Origin: Salinisphaera orenii subsp. orenii MK-B5
GTDB lineage: Bacteria; Pseudomonadota; Gammaproteobacteria; Nevskiales; Salinisphaeraceae
Assembly: GCF_003788635.1 (NCBI RefSeq)
Contig: NZ_AYKH01000015.1
Coordinates: forward strand, 1-64,000
Direction of reading: 5' to 3'
DNA: 64,000 nt
Notes under the pieces: model-generated
Databases searched by the model: none
Seen by the model: the letters and a program-made list of their open reading frames with translations, nothing else
Told to the model about the DNA's origin: nothing
Shown here: in pieces, positions 17,057-28,022 of the stretch
Numbering within the stretch: the stretch's first letter is position 1
Layout of the letters: every line of letters starts with the position of its first letter
Made by a program: the position numbers and the translations under genes

Positions 17057-18937
17057 ATGGAGGAGAGCAGACAGATCATGTCGGCGTGGGAGCGTTTCGT
17101 CTCCCGCGGCGGAGGCCGCGTGGCCGGGGTTCGTCGTACCGTCGCCGAATCCTGGGAGCGGTCGATCGGCCGGATCGGCGTCGACTGGCAGCGGGCGCCG
17201 TCGGCTACGGCCGGCGAGCTGCTGCGCGCCCGCCAGCAAACGCCGCTGACGCAGCGGGTCGCCGAACCGGTGATGCGCGAGGCAGAGCGGTTTTTGTCGG
17301 CCACCGGTTCGATCATGCTGCTGACCGATGCCCAGGGCCACGTGCTCTATTCCCAGGGCGACGACCGCACGCGTGACTTGGCCGAGGATATCAACCTGCA
17401 GCCGGGCGGCATGTGGAGCGAGGCGAACATCGGCACGAACGCGATCGGCACCGCGCTCGTCGACCAGGCGCCGGTACAGATTCATTCGGTCGAGCATTTC
17501 TGCGCCGAGATCAAGAAGTGGTCCTGCGCCGCGACCATCATCCGGCATCCGCTGGACGGGGACGTCGTGGGCGCGGTGGATATTTCCGGGCGCGCGAGCA
17601 CCTTTCATCCGCAGGCCCTGGCGCTGGCGGTCGCCGCCGCCTCGCGCATCGAAGGTGGTCTGGCGCGCCTGATCAACGACAATCATTCCGCGGTCATGCG
17701 CCGCTATCTGGACCATAGCCGCCGGCGCGCCGAGCACGTGCTGCTCGTCGACCGCGAGGGGCGGCTCATCTACGCCGGCGAGCGCGCCCGACAGCTGCTG
17801 GCCGGCGACGACCGGCCGTATCCGAAGGTGGCCGAAATCGGGGCGCTGGAGCCGCGGGAGTGGCTGCAGGCCCTGCCGGAAACGCTGGGCCGGATACGCG
17901 TCGAGCCGATCGAGGAGGACGAGCGCCTGATCGGCGCGGTCATCGAGACTGACGTCGCGGGTGCGCGTGGTCCTGCGCGCCCGCTGCACGTCGAGACCGA
18001 ACCGGCGACGCGCTTGTACGGGCGCAGCGAGACATTCAATCGCTGCATCGATAAGGCGTACAAGCTGGCGCGCTCGGACGTGCCGGTATTGATCGAGGGC
18101 GAGACCGGGGTCGGCAAGGAGCTGTTCGCCCGGGCCATTCATGCGTATTCAGACCGTCACGGCGCAGGCTATGTGCCGATCAATGCCGCGGCGCTGCCGC
18201 GCGATCTGATCGAGTCGGAGCTGTTCGGCTACGAGCCGGGGACGTTCACCGGCGCGTCCAGCGGTGGCCGCAAGGGCAAGATCGAGCAGGCCGACGGCGG
18301 CGTGCTCGGTCTCGACGAGATCGGCGAGATGCCGCTGGATATGCAGCCGACGCTGTTGCGGGTGCTCGAGGACGGGGTGGTCTACCGGCTCGGATCGGGC
18401 ACGCCGCGCCAGGTGTCGGTGCGGGTGTTGTCGATGACCAACCGCGATCTGCGCAGCGAAGTGGCGGCCGGGCGTTTCCGGGCAGATCTGTACTACCGGC
18501 TGTCAGTGGCGCGCCTGAAGGTGCCGCCGCTGCGCGAGCGGGCCGAGGACATCGAACCGCTGGTGGCGCGTTTCGCGGCCGCTTTCTACGCCGCGGAAGG
18601 GCGGGCGCCGCCGGTCATCGACGCCGAGGTCTACGCTATCCTGCGCGGCCATGACTGGCCGGGTAACGTGCGCGAGCTGCGCAACGTCGTGGAGTCGATG
18701 CTGCTCATGGCCGAAGGCGATCGGGTGACCCCGAAGGTGCTGCCCGAGGAGGTGCTGGACCCGGCGCGGCCGCGCCTGTCGATGGCGGCCGGCAACCGGA
18801 GCTTGCGCGACAGCGAATACGAGGCGGTGGCCGAGGCCGTCACCGCGGCCGGCGGCAACATGGCCGAGGCGGCGCGCCGGCTGGGTATCGCGCGCTCGAC
18901 GCTGTATCGCAAGGTCAAGGCGTTCGGGTTGGACTGA
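17057..18937 (+). CDS. acxR: Sigma-54-dependent activator, AcoR/AcxR type
   Basis: Enhancer-binding protein of 626 residues: N-terminal GAF-type sensor (about 75-190), AAA+ sigma-54 interaction domain (about 320-550) and a Fis-type helix-turn-helix ([20 protein letters not shown]) at the C-terminus. Walker A is GETGVGKE (348-355). The sigma-54 contact loop reads GTFTGA (395-400) rather than GAFTGA, and Walker B is VLGLDEIGE. It is convergent with acxC. Acetone carboxylase operons commonly have such an activator, and two sigma-54-type promoters flank the acxA-aacS gap, so the AcxR role is well supported by context. SD-like GAGG precedes the ATG. Confidence 0.85.
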   Translation: MEESRQIMSAWERFVSRGGGRVAGVRRTVAESWERSIGRIGVDWQRAPSATAGELLRARQQTPLTQRVAEPVMREAERFLSATGSIMLLTDAQGHVLYSQGDDRTRDLAEDINLQPGGMWSEANIGTNAIGTALVDQAPVQIHSVEHFCAEIKKWSCAATIIRHPLDGDVVGAVDISGRASTFHPQALALAVAAASRIEGGLARLINDNHSAVMRRYLDHSRRRAEHVLLVDREGRLIYAGERARQLLAGDDRPYPKVAEIGALEPREWLQALPETLGRIRVEPIEEDERLIGAVIETDVAGARGPARPLHVETEPATRLYGRSETFNRCIDKAYKLARSDVPVLIEGETGVGKELFARAIHAYSDRHGAGYVPINAAALPRDLIESELFGYEPGTFTGASSGGRKGKIEQADGGVLGLDEIGEMPLDMQPTLLRVLEDGVVYRLGSGTPRQVSVRVLSMTNRDLRSEVAAGRFRADLYYRLSVARLKVPPLRERAEDIEPLVARFAAAFYAAEGRAPPVIDAEVYAILRGHDWPGNVRELRNVVESMLLMAEGDRVTPKVLPEEVLDPARPRLSMAAGNRSLRDSEYEAVAEAVTAAGGNMAEAARRLGIARSTLYRKVKAFGLD

Positions 18938-18972
18938 GGCGAGCGGCCGGGTACGGCGCCATGCCGAACACG

Positions 18973-19002
18973 AAAAAAGGGGGGCGCCGCGGCGGCCCCC
19001 CC
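18973..19002 (-). terminator. Rho-independent terminator after acxC
   Basis: Read on the minus strand, a G/C-only hairpin (about nine G then CCGCCGCGGCGCCCCCC) is followed by TTTTTT (18978-18973). It lies between the convergent ends of the activator gene and acxC and would end the acxABC transcript. Confidence 0.75.
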
Positions 19003-19035
19003 CCTCCGTTTGTCGACGCCGTGGGCGCCGGCAGT

Positions 19036-19536
19036 CTAGGCCCGCTCGGGCACTTCCAGGCCGAGCCAGTCCCGATAGAAGGCCTCGATATCCGGTTCGA
19101 AGTCGTGTATGACCGGATACCACGGCGTGGGTGCCTCGACGTCGTGCAGGGTGGCGCACTGCGGGCAGAAATACTCCCGCAGCACCTGCCAGTTGGACGA
19201 CGGGGCCATGAGGCCTGGGTAGAGCTCTTCCATCAGCTCGGGCGTGTCGCGGACGTGGATGAGCGCGTGCAGCTTCCAGTTGTCGGACTGATCGCAGAAA
19301 TCGTGGCCGCAGCGACAGCGGATCACCCATTGCCGTGTATCGCTTTTCTGCACGCAGAACAGCGACGGCCCGTAGGGCAGGATGATGCGGTCGTCCCAGG
19401 GCATGCGTTCCTGCAGCACGTCGATGTACAGCTCGAAGCGCTCCGTGTCCTTGGGCGACGACAGCATGGTGTGCAGCGTCTCGTCGTCGATGGTGCCGTC
19501 GACGAGCTCGCTGATTTTCTGGCGGGTGTAGGCCAT
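19036..19536 (-). CDS. acxC: Acetone carboxylase gamma subunit
   Basis: The small subunit (166 residues) of acetone carboxylase, the ATP- and Mn-dependent enzyme that converts acetone and bicarbonate to acetoacetate. A CRCGHDFC cluster and a later CPQC pair give a probable metal site as in the family. GGAGGA lies just before the ATG. Third gene of the acxA-acxB-acxC operon, 41 nt after acxB. Confidence 0.95.
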   Translation of the reverse strand: MAYTRQKISELVDGTIDDETLHTMLSSPKDTERFELYIDVLQERMPWDDRIILPYGPSLFCVQKSDTRQWVIRCRCGHDFCDQSDNWKLHALIHVRDTPELMEELYPGLMAPSSNWQVLREYFCPQCATLHDVEAPTPWYPVIHDFEPDIEAFYRDWLGLEVPERA

Positions 19537-19577
19537 GATGAATCTCCTCCTTGGTATGAACGGCGGTGCCGGGGTGG

Positions 19578-21920
19578 TTATTCCTCGACCAGGATCACGG
19601 GATGGACGTCCGGCAGCTCGCTGATGTCCATGGCGTAGTGGGCGCCGTAGCTGGGCCGGTCCAGTTCCTCTTCGGTCAGGGTCCAGTCCTCGGGCAGCGA
19701 CCAGAACGTCTTGAACTGTTCGTAAAAGCGCGGCCCGAGCCGGAACGAGGACGCGAACATCTGCTTGACGTGGTCCTCGGCGCCTTGCTTGGCCAGGATC
19801 TTGTCGCGTTCGCCCGCCATCCAGTCGCGGGTGGGCTGCGCTCTATCCAGACGCTCCTGGCGGATCTGCTCGCGGCGACGCTCGGTGGCCGCGGTGTTCA
19901 CCGTATAATGGCCGTCGTTGTCGCAGGCGAGCACGACGCCGTAGGCGCTGTCGGCGAAGCGGGCGAGCAGATAGTCGCCGTTGACGTCGTCGGCCACCGC
20001 CTGCGGGGCGCGCTCCAGTGGATCGCCGAAGCCCGGGCCGCCGCGCAGGTAGTTCAGGTAGAGATCGTAGTCCGAGAACATCTCCTCGGTGGTGATCGCC
20101 TGCTTGTCGCGCTTGATACGCGCGCTGTCGGGCAGCAGGGCGTCCCAGGCGGTCTGGTCCGGATCGCGGTCACCGCCCAGCGGCAGCTCGGCGCCGTCGG
20201 CGATCGCCTGCTTGAGCTGGGTATCGTGGGCGGCGAAGCGATAGCCCGCGGCCGAGGGATAACCGCCCATCAGCCCCCAGTCGGAGACCATGTGGCCGTT
20301 GCCCATGAAGAACATGGTCCAGTCCTTGGCGTTCCAGACCATGCGCAGGGTTTCGTAGCCGCAGCCGCCGCGGTACTTGCCGTAGCCGCCGCTGTTGGTT
20401 TTTACCTTGCGGCCGAGATAGATCAGCGGCTCGGCCAGTTCCCAGATCTCCATGTCGCCCATGTCGCCTTCCGGGTTCCAGATCGCGGCGGCGTGATTCA
20501 AGCCGTCGCGCAGGGCCATGGCACCGACGCCCTCGGCGGCCGACTCGAAGGAGTTGACCGCGTGGATCTCGTCGTACTGGTTGAAGCCGCCGCCCTGTAG
20601 CCAGTTCGAGGTGTTGGCGTTGCCGGCGTTGACTTCCTCGAGAAAGCCGCGGCCGAAATAGGCCCGGCTTAGGCCGCGCCACAGCGAGGTCCAGGACGAC
20701 ACCAAAAAATGCCAGGCATAGGCGAAGGCGACGCGGCGGTCGTCCGGGTTCATCCAGGTGCCCTTGGGCAAGCGGAACTCGGTGCCGTAGGCCGCACCGT
20801 CGTTGATCAGTTCGGTCGGGATCAGGGTCTGCGTCATCATCACCCAGATGCCGGAGGTGAACGTCACCTGGTGGGCGTTGTAGGTGTGCCAACCCCAGCG
20901 GCTGCTGCCTTCGAAATCCAGGCGCCAGCTGCCGTCGCGCCGGATCTCGATCTCCGAGGGCGTGTGCATGATGGAGTCGACCTTGGCGAAGTCCGACGGC
21001 ACGCGCACGTCCTCGTGGCTGTAGGGCACGTCCACGAACCCGACTTGGCGGTACCTGCCCGGGATGGTCATCGCGCGCAGGCGATTCTGCAGGCCGGTGC
21101 GGCCGTGCTCGATCGCCTCGTAGGCGAAGGCCCAGTAGGCGTCGATGCCCTCGTCGGCGATGATTTCCTCGACCTGCTTGCGGATCATGTGGCAGCCGGC
21201 CAGCCGGGTGCGCTCGTCGAGCATCCAGTAGCGGGTAGTGCGGACCATACGCTGGCTTTCGTGCAGCCAGTCGCGGTGCAGCTTGTCGTTGGTACCGATC
21301 TTGCGGCAGGTGATCTGGTAACCGTCGCCGAAACGCTGGACCTGGCCGGTGGTCATCGAACCCGGGCCGACCGCGCCGGTGTCGATCACGTGGGTGACGC
21401 CGCCGACCCAGCCGATCAACTCGCCTTCCCAGAAGATGGGCACGATGGTGTGGATGTCGCAGGGGTGGACGTTGCCGGTCAGGCAGTCGTTGTTGCAGAA
21501 CACGTCGCCGGCGGCGACACCGGGATCTTCCTCCCAGCCGTTTTCGATCATGTACTTGATCGCCGCACCCATGGTGCCGACATGGATGATGATGCCGGTG
21601 GAGGTCAGGATGCAGTCGCCGGCGGCGTTGTACAGCGAGAAACACAGCTCGCCTTCCTGCTCCACGATCGGCGAGGCCGCGATCTTCTTGGCGGTCTCGC
21701 GGGCGTCGACCACGCCGGCGCGCAGCCGCGAGAACAGCTTGTTGTAGTGGATGGGCTGGGTTTCACGCAGCTCGCAGTGGGTCAGCCCGGCATAGTGTCC
21801 GCTGTCGCGGGTGGCCTTCAGGATGCGGTCGCGGTGCGCTTTCAGAGTTTCGCCGCCGCGCACGATGCCGGCTGCGGTGTCTTCTTGCATCGGGGTGACT
21901 TTCTTGGTTTGGGTTGTCAT
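19578..21920 (-). CDS. acxB: Acetone carboxylase alpha subunit (HyuB-like)
   Basis: Hydantoinase-B/oxoprolinase-like subunit of 780 residues. The ATG at 21920 is chosen for its Shine-Dalgarno (GGAGATCGAC ATG) and family-typical start MTTQTKKVTPMQED. Conserved parts include HVGTMGAAIKYM, NDCLTGNVHPCDIH, and a Gly-rich GGYGKYRGGCGYE stretch. Alpha and beta subunits form the (alpha-beta-gamma)2 complex in the cytoplasm. The gene follows acxA with 49 nt between. No frameshift or missing segment is evident. Confidence 0.96.
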   Translation of the reverse strand: MTTQTKKVTPMQEDTAAGIVRGGETLKAHRDRILKATRDSGHYAGLTHCELRETQPIHYNKLFSRLRAGVVDARETAKKIAASPIVEQEGELCFSLYNAAGDCILTSTGIIIHVGTMGAAIKYMIENGWEEDPGVAAGDVFCNNDCLTGNVHPCDIHTIVPIFWEGELIGWVGGVTHVIDTGAVGPGSMTTGQVQRFGDGYQITCRKIGTNDKLHRDWLHESQRMVRTTRYWMLDERTRLAGCHMIRKQVEEIIADEGIDAYWAFAYEAIEHGRTGLQNRLRAMTIPGRYRQVGFVDVPYSHEDVRVPSDFAKVDSIMHTPSEIEIRRDGSWRLDFEGSSRWGWHTYNAHQVTFTSGIWVMMTQTLIPTELINDGAAYGTEFRLPKGTWMNPDDRRVAFAYAWHFLVSSWTSLWRGLSRAYFGRGFLEEVNAGNANTSNWLQGGGFNQYDEIHAVNSFESAAEGVGAMALRDGLNHAAAIWNPEGDMGDMEIWELAEPLIYLGRKVKTNSGGYGKYRGGCGYETLRMVWNAKDWTMFFMGNGHMVSDWGLMGGYPSAAGYRFAAHDTQLKQAIADGAELPLGGDRDPDQTAWDALLPDSARIKRDKQAITTEEMFSDYDLYLNYLRGGPGFGDPLERAPQAVADDVNGDYLLARFADSAYGVVLACDNDGHYTVNTAATERRREQIRQERLDRAQPTRDWMAGERDKILAKQGAEDHVKQMFASSFRLGPRFYEQFKTFWSLPEDWTLTEEELDRPSYGAHYAMDISELPDVHPVILVEE

Positions 21921-21969
21921 GTCGATCTCCTTGCACGCAATGATTGGAAACGCTCGTCGAACGTTGGTT

Positions 21970-24123
21970 TCAGGCCGGGACGTCGCGCAGATGAAACAGG
22001 CGATGCTCGTCCAGCCAGGTTTCCATGCCCTTGGGCACAACGAAGGTGGTGGCGTCGGACTCGATCACCGCCGGTCCGACGATGTGGTTGCCCGGCTCGA
22101 GCGACTCCATGTGAAACAGGCGGGCGTCCACCCATTCCTTGTTGCGATAGAACTTGCGTGTGCCCGTTTCGGCTGCCGCCGGCGGCGTCTTGCCGGCGAT
22201 CGGGTCCTTGGGGATGTTGGGCTTGGGAATCTCCACCAGGCCACGCATGACCGCAGAGGTAACCGAATAGCCCAGCTCCGGCGAGCGGGCCGAGGCGGCA
22301 TAGACCTCGGCGTAGTGGGCGTTGAACGCATCGACCAACTGCTGCCAGCCGGCCGCGCTGTCGATCTCGGCGATCGGCGATTCGATTTCCAGATCGTTGA
22401 GCTGACCGCGATACTGCATGCGAAACACCGGCTGCAGGCGGACATCGTCGCGGGCGAAGCCGTTGACCTCGAATTCGTGCAGCACGTTCTCGGTGAGCTC
22501 GTTCCAGGCCGACTGCAGGGTGTGCGCGGCCTCGGTCTGCTGATCTTCGCTGGCATCCGGCGCGATATTGATGTCGAGGCTCTTGTCGTAGCGGTATTCG
22601 AAATCTGCCGCCGCGCAGCCGAAGGCCGAGAAACCGGCGGCCCAGGCGGGTACCACCACGTCCTCGAAGCCGAGCCCCTGGGTGTAGCCGTAGCAGTGCA
22701 CCGGGCCGGCGCCGCCGTAGGAAAAGCAGGTAAAGCTCGCCGGGCTGTAGCCCTTGGCCGAGACCATCGAGCGCATGTAGTCGCGCAGGCTCGAATCCAG
22801 CAGCTCGATGACGCCCGCCGCGGCGTCCTCGACCGACAGGCCGAGCGGTTCGGCCAGTTGCTCTCTGACGGCGTCGACCGCGCGCTGGCGGTCGAGCTTG
22901 ACCTGGCCGCCCAGGAAGTTGTCCGGGTTGATATAGCCGAGCACCAGATGGCAGTCGGAAATCGTGACCGTCTCGATGCCGCTGTCGGCCCAGCACACGC
23001 CGACCCGATAGCCGGCGCTGTCGGGGCCCAGGTGAATGGCCTTGGTATAGGGGTCGAGGCGTACGAAGCTGCCAGCGCCGGCGCCGACCGAGTCCAGGGC
23101 GACCAGCGGCAGCGACAACACCAGCCGGGCCATGTCGGGGTCGTTGCGGATGGTGACGTCGCCCTTGGTGATCAGCGCCAGGTCGAAGGAGGTGCCGCCG
23201 ATGTCCGAACAGACGATGTTCTTGTAGCCGAGCTGCTCGCCCAGGTACTTGGCGCCGATGACGCCGCCGATCGGCCCGGAAACCACGGTGCGCGCCAGCT
23301 CCTTGGCCTTGCGCGAAATGGTGCCGCCGTGGGTCGCCATCACCCGCAGGTCGAACTGCGCGCCCTGTTTTTCGAAGGCGGTGCTGATCTTGGCCAGGGT
23401 CTGGCGCGACGGCTCGGCCGCATAGGCTTCCAGAATGGTGGTGTTGGTCCGGTGCGACTCCTTGCGCATCGGGTAGTAATCCGCAGAGGCGAAGATCGGA
23501 ATCTGCACGCCGGCGGCGTCGATCTCTTCCTGCACGATGTCGCGCACCCGACGCTCGTGCGTGGGATTCTTGTAGGAATGCAGCAGGCTGATGGCGATGC
23601 CCTTGACCCCGAGCGCGATGAGCTCGCGCGCCGCCGCGCGGGCGCCGTACTCGCGCAGGGGAATGACGACGTTGCCCATCATGTCGATGCGCTCGACTAC
23701 GCCGCGGGTGCGCTCGCGCGGCACCAGCGGTTTGTCGTAGCGATGGGTGTTCAGGTGGATGCGATCTTCATAGGCATAGCCGAGATAGCACTGGATGGCC
23801 CGGCCCATGCGGTGAAAATCCTCCATCCCGGCGTTGACGATCAGGCCGCATTCCAGGCCCTTGCGCTGGACCACGCGGTTGAGCATGGCGGTGCCGGAAT
23901 ACACGCCGGTACGCAGCGACGAAAAGCCGTCGTCGACGGCCATGTCCCAGTTGGCTAGCGCGTCGGCGCTGGATTCCAGCAGACCGATCGACTCGTCGTC
24001 GGGCGTGGTCTGGGCCTTGCCGACCACGAAGTCGCCGGTGCGGTTGACGAAGAAGGTATCGGTCATCGTGCCGCCGGCATCGATGCCCAACACCTGCGGC
24101 CCTTCATTGGCTGTTGCAACCAT
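21970..24123 (-). CDS. acxA: Acetone carboxylase beta subunit (HyuA-like)
   Basis: Hydantoinase-A-like ATP-using subunit, 717 residues. The nucleotide-binding folds show GIDAGGTMTDTFF at the N-terminus and SDIGGTSFDLAL in the middle. It activates acetone and bicarbonate by phosphorylation in acetone carboxylase. GGAGGAG lies 9 nt before the ATG. First gene of the operon; a sigma-54-type promoter is 53-67 nt upstream, consistent with control by the activator encoded at 17057. Confidence 0.96.
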   Translation of the reverse strand: MVATANEGPQVLGIDAGGTMTDTFFVNRTGDFVVGKAQTTPDDESIGLLESSADALANWDMAVDDGFSSLRTGVYSGTAMLNRVVQRKGLECGLIVNAGMEDFHRMGRAIQCYLGYAYEDRIHLNTHRYDKPLVPRERTRGVVERIDMMGNVVIPLREYGARAAARELIALGVKGIAISLLHSYKNPTHERRVRDIVQEEIDAAGVQIPIFASADYYPMRKESHRTNTTILEAYAAEPSRQTLAKISTAFEKQGAQFDLRVMATHGGTISRKAKELARTVVSGPIGGVIGAKYLGEQLGYKNIVCSDIGGTSFDLALITKGDVTIRNDPDMARLVLSLPLVALDSVGAGAGSFVRLDPYTKAIHLGPDSAGYRVGVCWADSGIETVTISDCHLVLGYINPDNFLGGQVKLDRQRAVDAVREQLAEPLGLSVEDAAAGVIELLDSSLRDYMRSMVSAKGYSPASFTCFSYGGAGPVHCYGYTQGLGFEDVVVPAWAAGFSAFGCAAADFEYRYDKSLDINIAPDASEDQQTEAAHTLQSAWNELTENVLHEFEVNGFARDDVRLQPVFRMQYRGQLNDLEIESPIAEIDSAAGWQQLVDAFNAHYAEVYAASARSPELGYSVTSAVMRGLVEIPKPNIPKDPIAGKTPPAAAETGTRKFYRNKEWVDARLFHMESLEPGNHIVGPAVIESDATTFVVPKGMETWLDEHRLFHLRDVPA

Positions 24124-24175
24124 CGGGTTCTCCTCCTTGTGATTGCCTGTTTGGTTCTTGGCAATCAGGGCAGGG

Positions 24176-24190
24176 GCAACGGCTATGCCA
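24176..24190 (-). promoter_or_regulatory. Sigma-54 (-24/-12) promoter of acxABC
   Basis: On the minus strand the sequence is TGGCATAGCCGTTGC, matching TGGCAC/T-N5-TTGC with exactly 10 nt between the invariant GG and GC. It predicts transcription starting near 24164, about 40 nt before the acxA ATG. Confidence 0.7.
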
Positions 24191-24304
24191 GGGCGTCAGC
24201 GAAGGCCGCTCGAATGGCCGCGGATGCGGTCCAATGCATTGAAACGGGGCCAGTTGAGGATTTATTTATCGAAAGATGGCCGTCGAAGCGCTCGTATCGG
24301 TATG

Positions 24305-24321
24305 TGTTTCGTCATGAAACA
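24305..24321. promoter_or_regulatory. Inverted repeat, candidate enhancer site for the sigma-54 activator
   Basis: TGTTTC-N5-GAAACA, a perfect 6-bp-arm palindrome located about 115 bp upstream of the acxA -24 box and about 75 bp upstream of the opposite aacS -24 box, a normal spacing for an upstream activator sequence. Confidence 0.45.
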
Positions 24322-24346
24322 GGGTGTTGCATAACGCTATGACCGA

Positions 24347-24382
24347 TGTGTAGCGCTCGGCCCGGCGGCCGAGCGCTACACA
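24347..24382. repeat. Perfect 16-bp-arm palindrome in the acxA-aacS gap
   Basis: TGTGTAGCGCTCGGCC (24347-24362) and its exact complement (24367-24382) flank CGGC. There is no T-run on either side. It could be a second activator site, a REP-type hairpin or an insulating structure between divergent promoters; sequence alone does not decide. Confidence 0.6.
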
Positions 24383-24393
24383 AAGTATGACTT

Positions 24394-24408
24394 TGGCGAC
24401 GCGTTAGC
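24394..24408 (+). promoter_or_regulatory. Sigma-54-like promoter of acetoacetyl-CoA synthetase gene
   Basis: TGGCGACGCGTTAGC has the invariant GG and GC separated by 10 nt and a good TGGC -24 box; the -12 box is TAGC instead of TTGC. The predicted start near 24420 leaves about 40 nt of leader, like the acxA side. Confidence 0.5.
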
Positions 24409-24461
24409 ATTTTTTTTCGGAACCTGACAAAGTGCGCCGAAACGTCATGGAGGAGAATGTC

Positions 24462-26462
<2,001 letters not shown>

Positions 26463-26466
26463 GTCG

Positions 26467-26781
26467 TCAACCGCGCGGCTGCGTCGCCGCGAGCGGCTCG
26501 CCCACCGGGATGACGTCGTTGAGGGCGCAGAAATCGATGATGGCGCGCATCTGCGCCGGTGCGTTGACGAAGCGCAGGCTCGCACCGGCCGCGCGCGCAT
26601 CGCGCACCCAGGCCAGCAGCAGGGCGACGCCGGCGCTGTCGACCCGAGTCACGCCGGACAGGTCGATGACCGTCTCCGCGCCGCGGTCGAACCAGTGTTC
26701 CGAGTCGCGCAGGCGCCGCGGTGCGGTCTCGGCGTCAAGCTCGCCCGATACTGCGGCGGTGGCGTCGCCCGTCTCGCCCAT
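26467..26781 (-). CDS. mlaB: STAS-domain protein MlaB
   Basis: A single STAS domain of 104 residues with VIDLSGVTRVDSAGVALLLAW, the conserved Ser-centred motif. MlaB is the cytosolic partner of the MlaFE ABC transporter and is needed for its assembly and activity. Last gene of mlaFEDCB, two bases after mlaC. Confidence 0.9.
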   Translation of the reverse strand: MGETGDATAAVSGELDAETAPRRLRDSEHWFDRGAETVIDLSGVTRVDSAGVALLLAWVRDARAAGASLRFVNAPAQMRAIIDFCALNDVIPVGEPLAATQPRG

Positions 26782-26783
26782 GT

Positions 26784-27416
26784 TCAGCCGTCCGAGTTGT
26801 ATCGGGCTTCCATGCGCTCGATGAGCGACTCCAGGCCGCCGTTGCGGATCTGCGAGTTGAACTGGCCGCGGTAGTTAGTCACGAACGACAGATTGCCGAC
26901 GCTGCCGTCGTAGATCTTCCATTCGCCGTCTACCACGTGCATCTGCAGGCTCACCGGCACCTTGTCGCCTTGGTCATCCGTGATCTGGGCACGGAAGGTG
27001 ATGTCCTCGGCGTCGTCGTCGCCGCGGACCGGCAGGTACTCGATGCGCTGCTGGTCCTGGAAGCTGAGCAGGCCGTTGCCGTAGGTGCGGATCAGCATGT
27101 TCTGGAACGCCTCCTGGAAGCGCTCGCGCTGCTCCGGCGAGGCGGTACGCCAGGCGCGGCCGAGCACGAGCTGCGACATGTATTCCATGTCCACCAGCGG
27201 CACCAGTTCCTGCTCGATCAGCGTGTAGAGTTCCTGCGGGTTCTGGCGCAGCTCGTCGCGACGGCCCTCCATGCTGTCGAGAATCGTCTGCACGGTCTCG
27301 CGCGCCAGCTCCTCCGGCGGTTTCGGGGCGGCGAGCGCAATCGCCGGCAGCAGAAGCGACAGCGCCATCACCTGCAACAGGCGCTTGAGCAAGGGGGTGC
27401 GGGGGGTTCGCATCAT
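26784..27416 (-). CDS. mlaC: Periplasmic phospholipid-binding protein MlaC
   Basis: MlaC/Ttg2D-type protein of 210 residues with a signal peptide (LLKRLLQVMALSLLLPAIALA). The body shows the family features LVDMEYMSQLVLGRAWRTASPEQRERF in part and YDGSVGNLSFVTNYR near the end. It shuttles phospholipid between the MlaA complex in the outer membrane and MlaFEDB in the inner membrane. Two adjacent ATGs (27416 and 27413) are possible. A GGCCGG-N7-CCGGCC hairpin lies in the 74-nt gap from mlaD. Confidence 0.92.
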   Translation of the reverse strand: MMRTPRTPLLKRLLQVMALSLLLPAIALAAPKPPEELARETVQTILDSMEGRRDELRQNPQELYTLIEQELVPLVDMEYMSQLVLGRAWRTASPEQRERFQEAFQNMLIRTYGNGLLSFQDQQRIEYLPVRGDDDAEDITFRAQITDDQGDKVPVSLQMHVVDGEWKIYDGSVGNLSFVTNYRGQFNSQIRNGGLESLIERMEARYNSDG

Positions 27417-27490
27417 GGCGGATTTCACTCTGGGGGTGATTGGGCGCAAGTCTCGATCGGCCGGCATTAATCCGGCCTGAATCGATCGCG

Positions 27491-27994
27491 TCACGGAGCC
27501 GACTCGTTGTCCGGTGCGGGGGCGCCGCGCGAGCCGGCATCGCCGGCGCCCATGCTGGTCATGAACTGGCCGATGAGCTGTTCCAGCACGACCGCGCTCT
27601 GGGTGATGATGAAGCGGTCGCCGTCCTCCATGTTCTTCATGGCGCCGCCGGGGCCGACGCCGACATACTGTTCGCCGAGCAGGCCCGACGTCAGAATCTG
27701 GGCGTCGGAGTCGCGCGGAATCTTGTAGCGCTCGTCGATGCGCAGCGTGGCCACCGCCTGATAGGTCTGCTGGTCCAGCGTGATGTCGGCCACGCGACCG
27801 ATGCGCACCCCGGCCATATTGACCGGCGATCCCTCGTTGAGGCCGCCGATGTCGTTGAAGGCCGCGGTGACGGTATAGCCGTCGATGCCGCTGGTATCGG
27901 TCAGGTTGCTGACGCGCATGGTGAGGATGAAGATCGCCGCGATCCCGAGGCACACGAAGAAGCCGACGAGTATTTCCACTGCACGAGACTGCAT
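27491..27994 (-). CDS. mlaD: MCE-domain protein MlaD
   Basis: Inner-membrane anchored MCE protein of 167 residues: one N-terminal membrane helix (AVEILVGFFVCLGIAAIFIL) and an MCE domain with FNDIGGLNEGSPVNMAGVRIG. It forms the hexameric ring that binds lipid on the MlaFE transporter. The C-terminal 35 residues are Gly/Ala-rich after a coiled or helical stretch. Confidence 0.94.
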   Translation of the reverse strand: MQSRAVEILVGFFVCLGIAAIFILTMRVSNLTDTSGIDGYTVTAAFNDIGGLNEGSPVNMAGVRIGRVADITLDQQTYQAVATLRIDERYKIPRDSDAQILTSGLLGEQYVGVGPGGAMKNMEDGDRFIITQSAVVLEQLIGQFMTSMGAGDAGSRGAPAPDNESAP

Positions 27995-28022
27995 AGACTG
28001 ATCCTGATTTCCGCCGAGCAGG

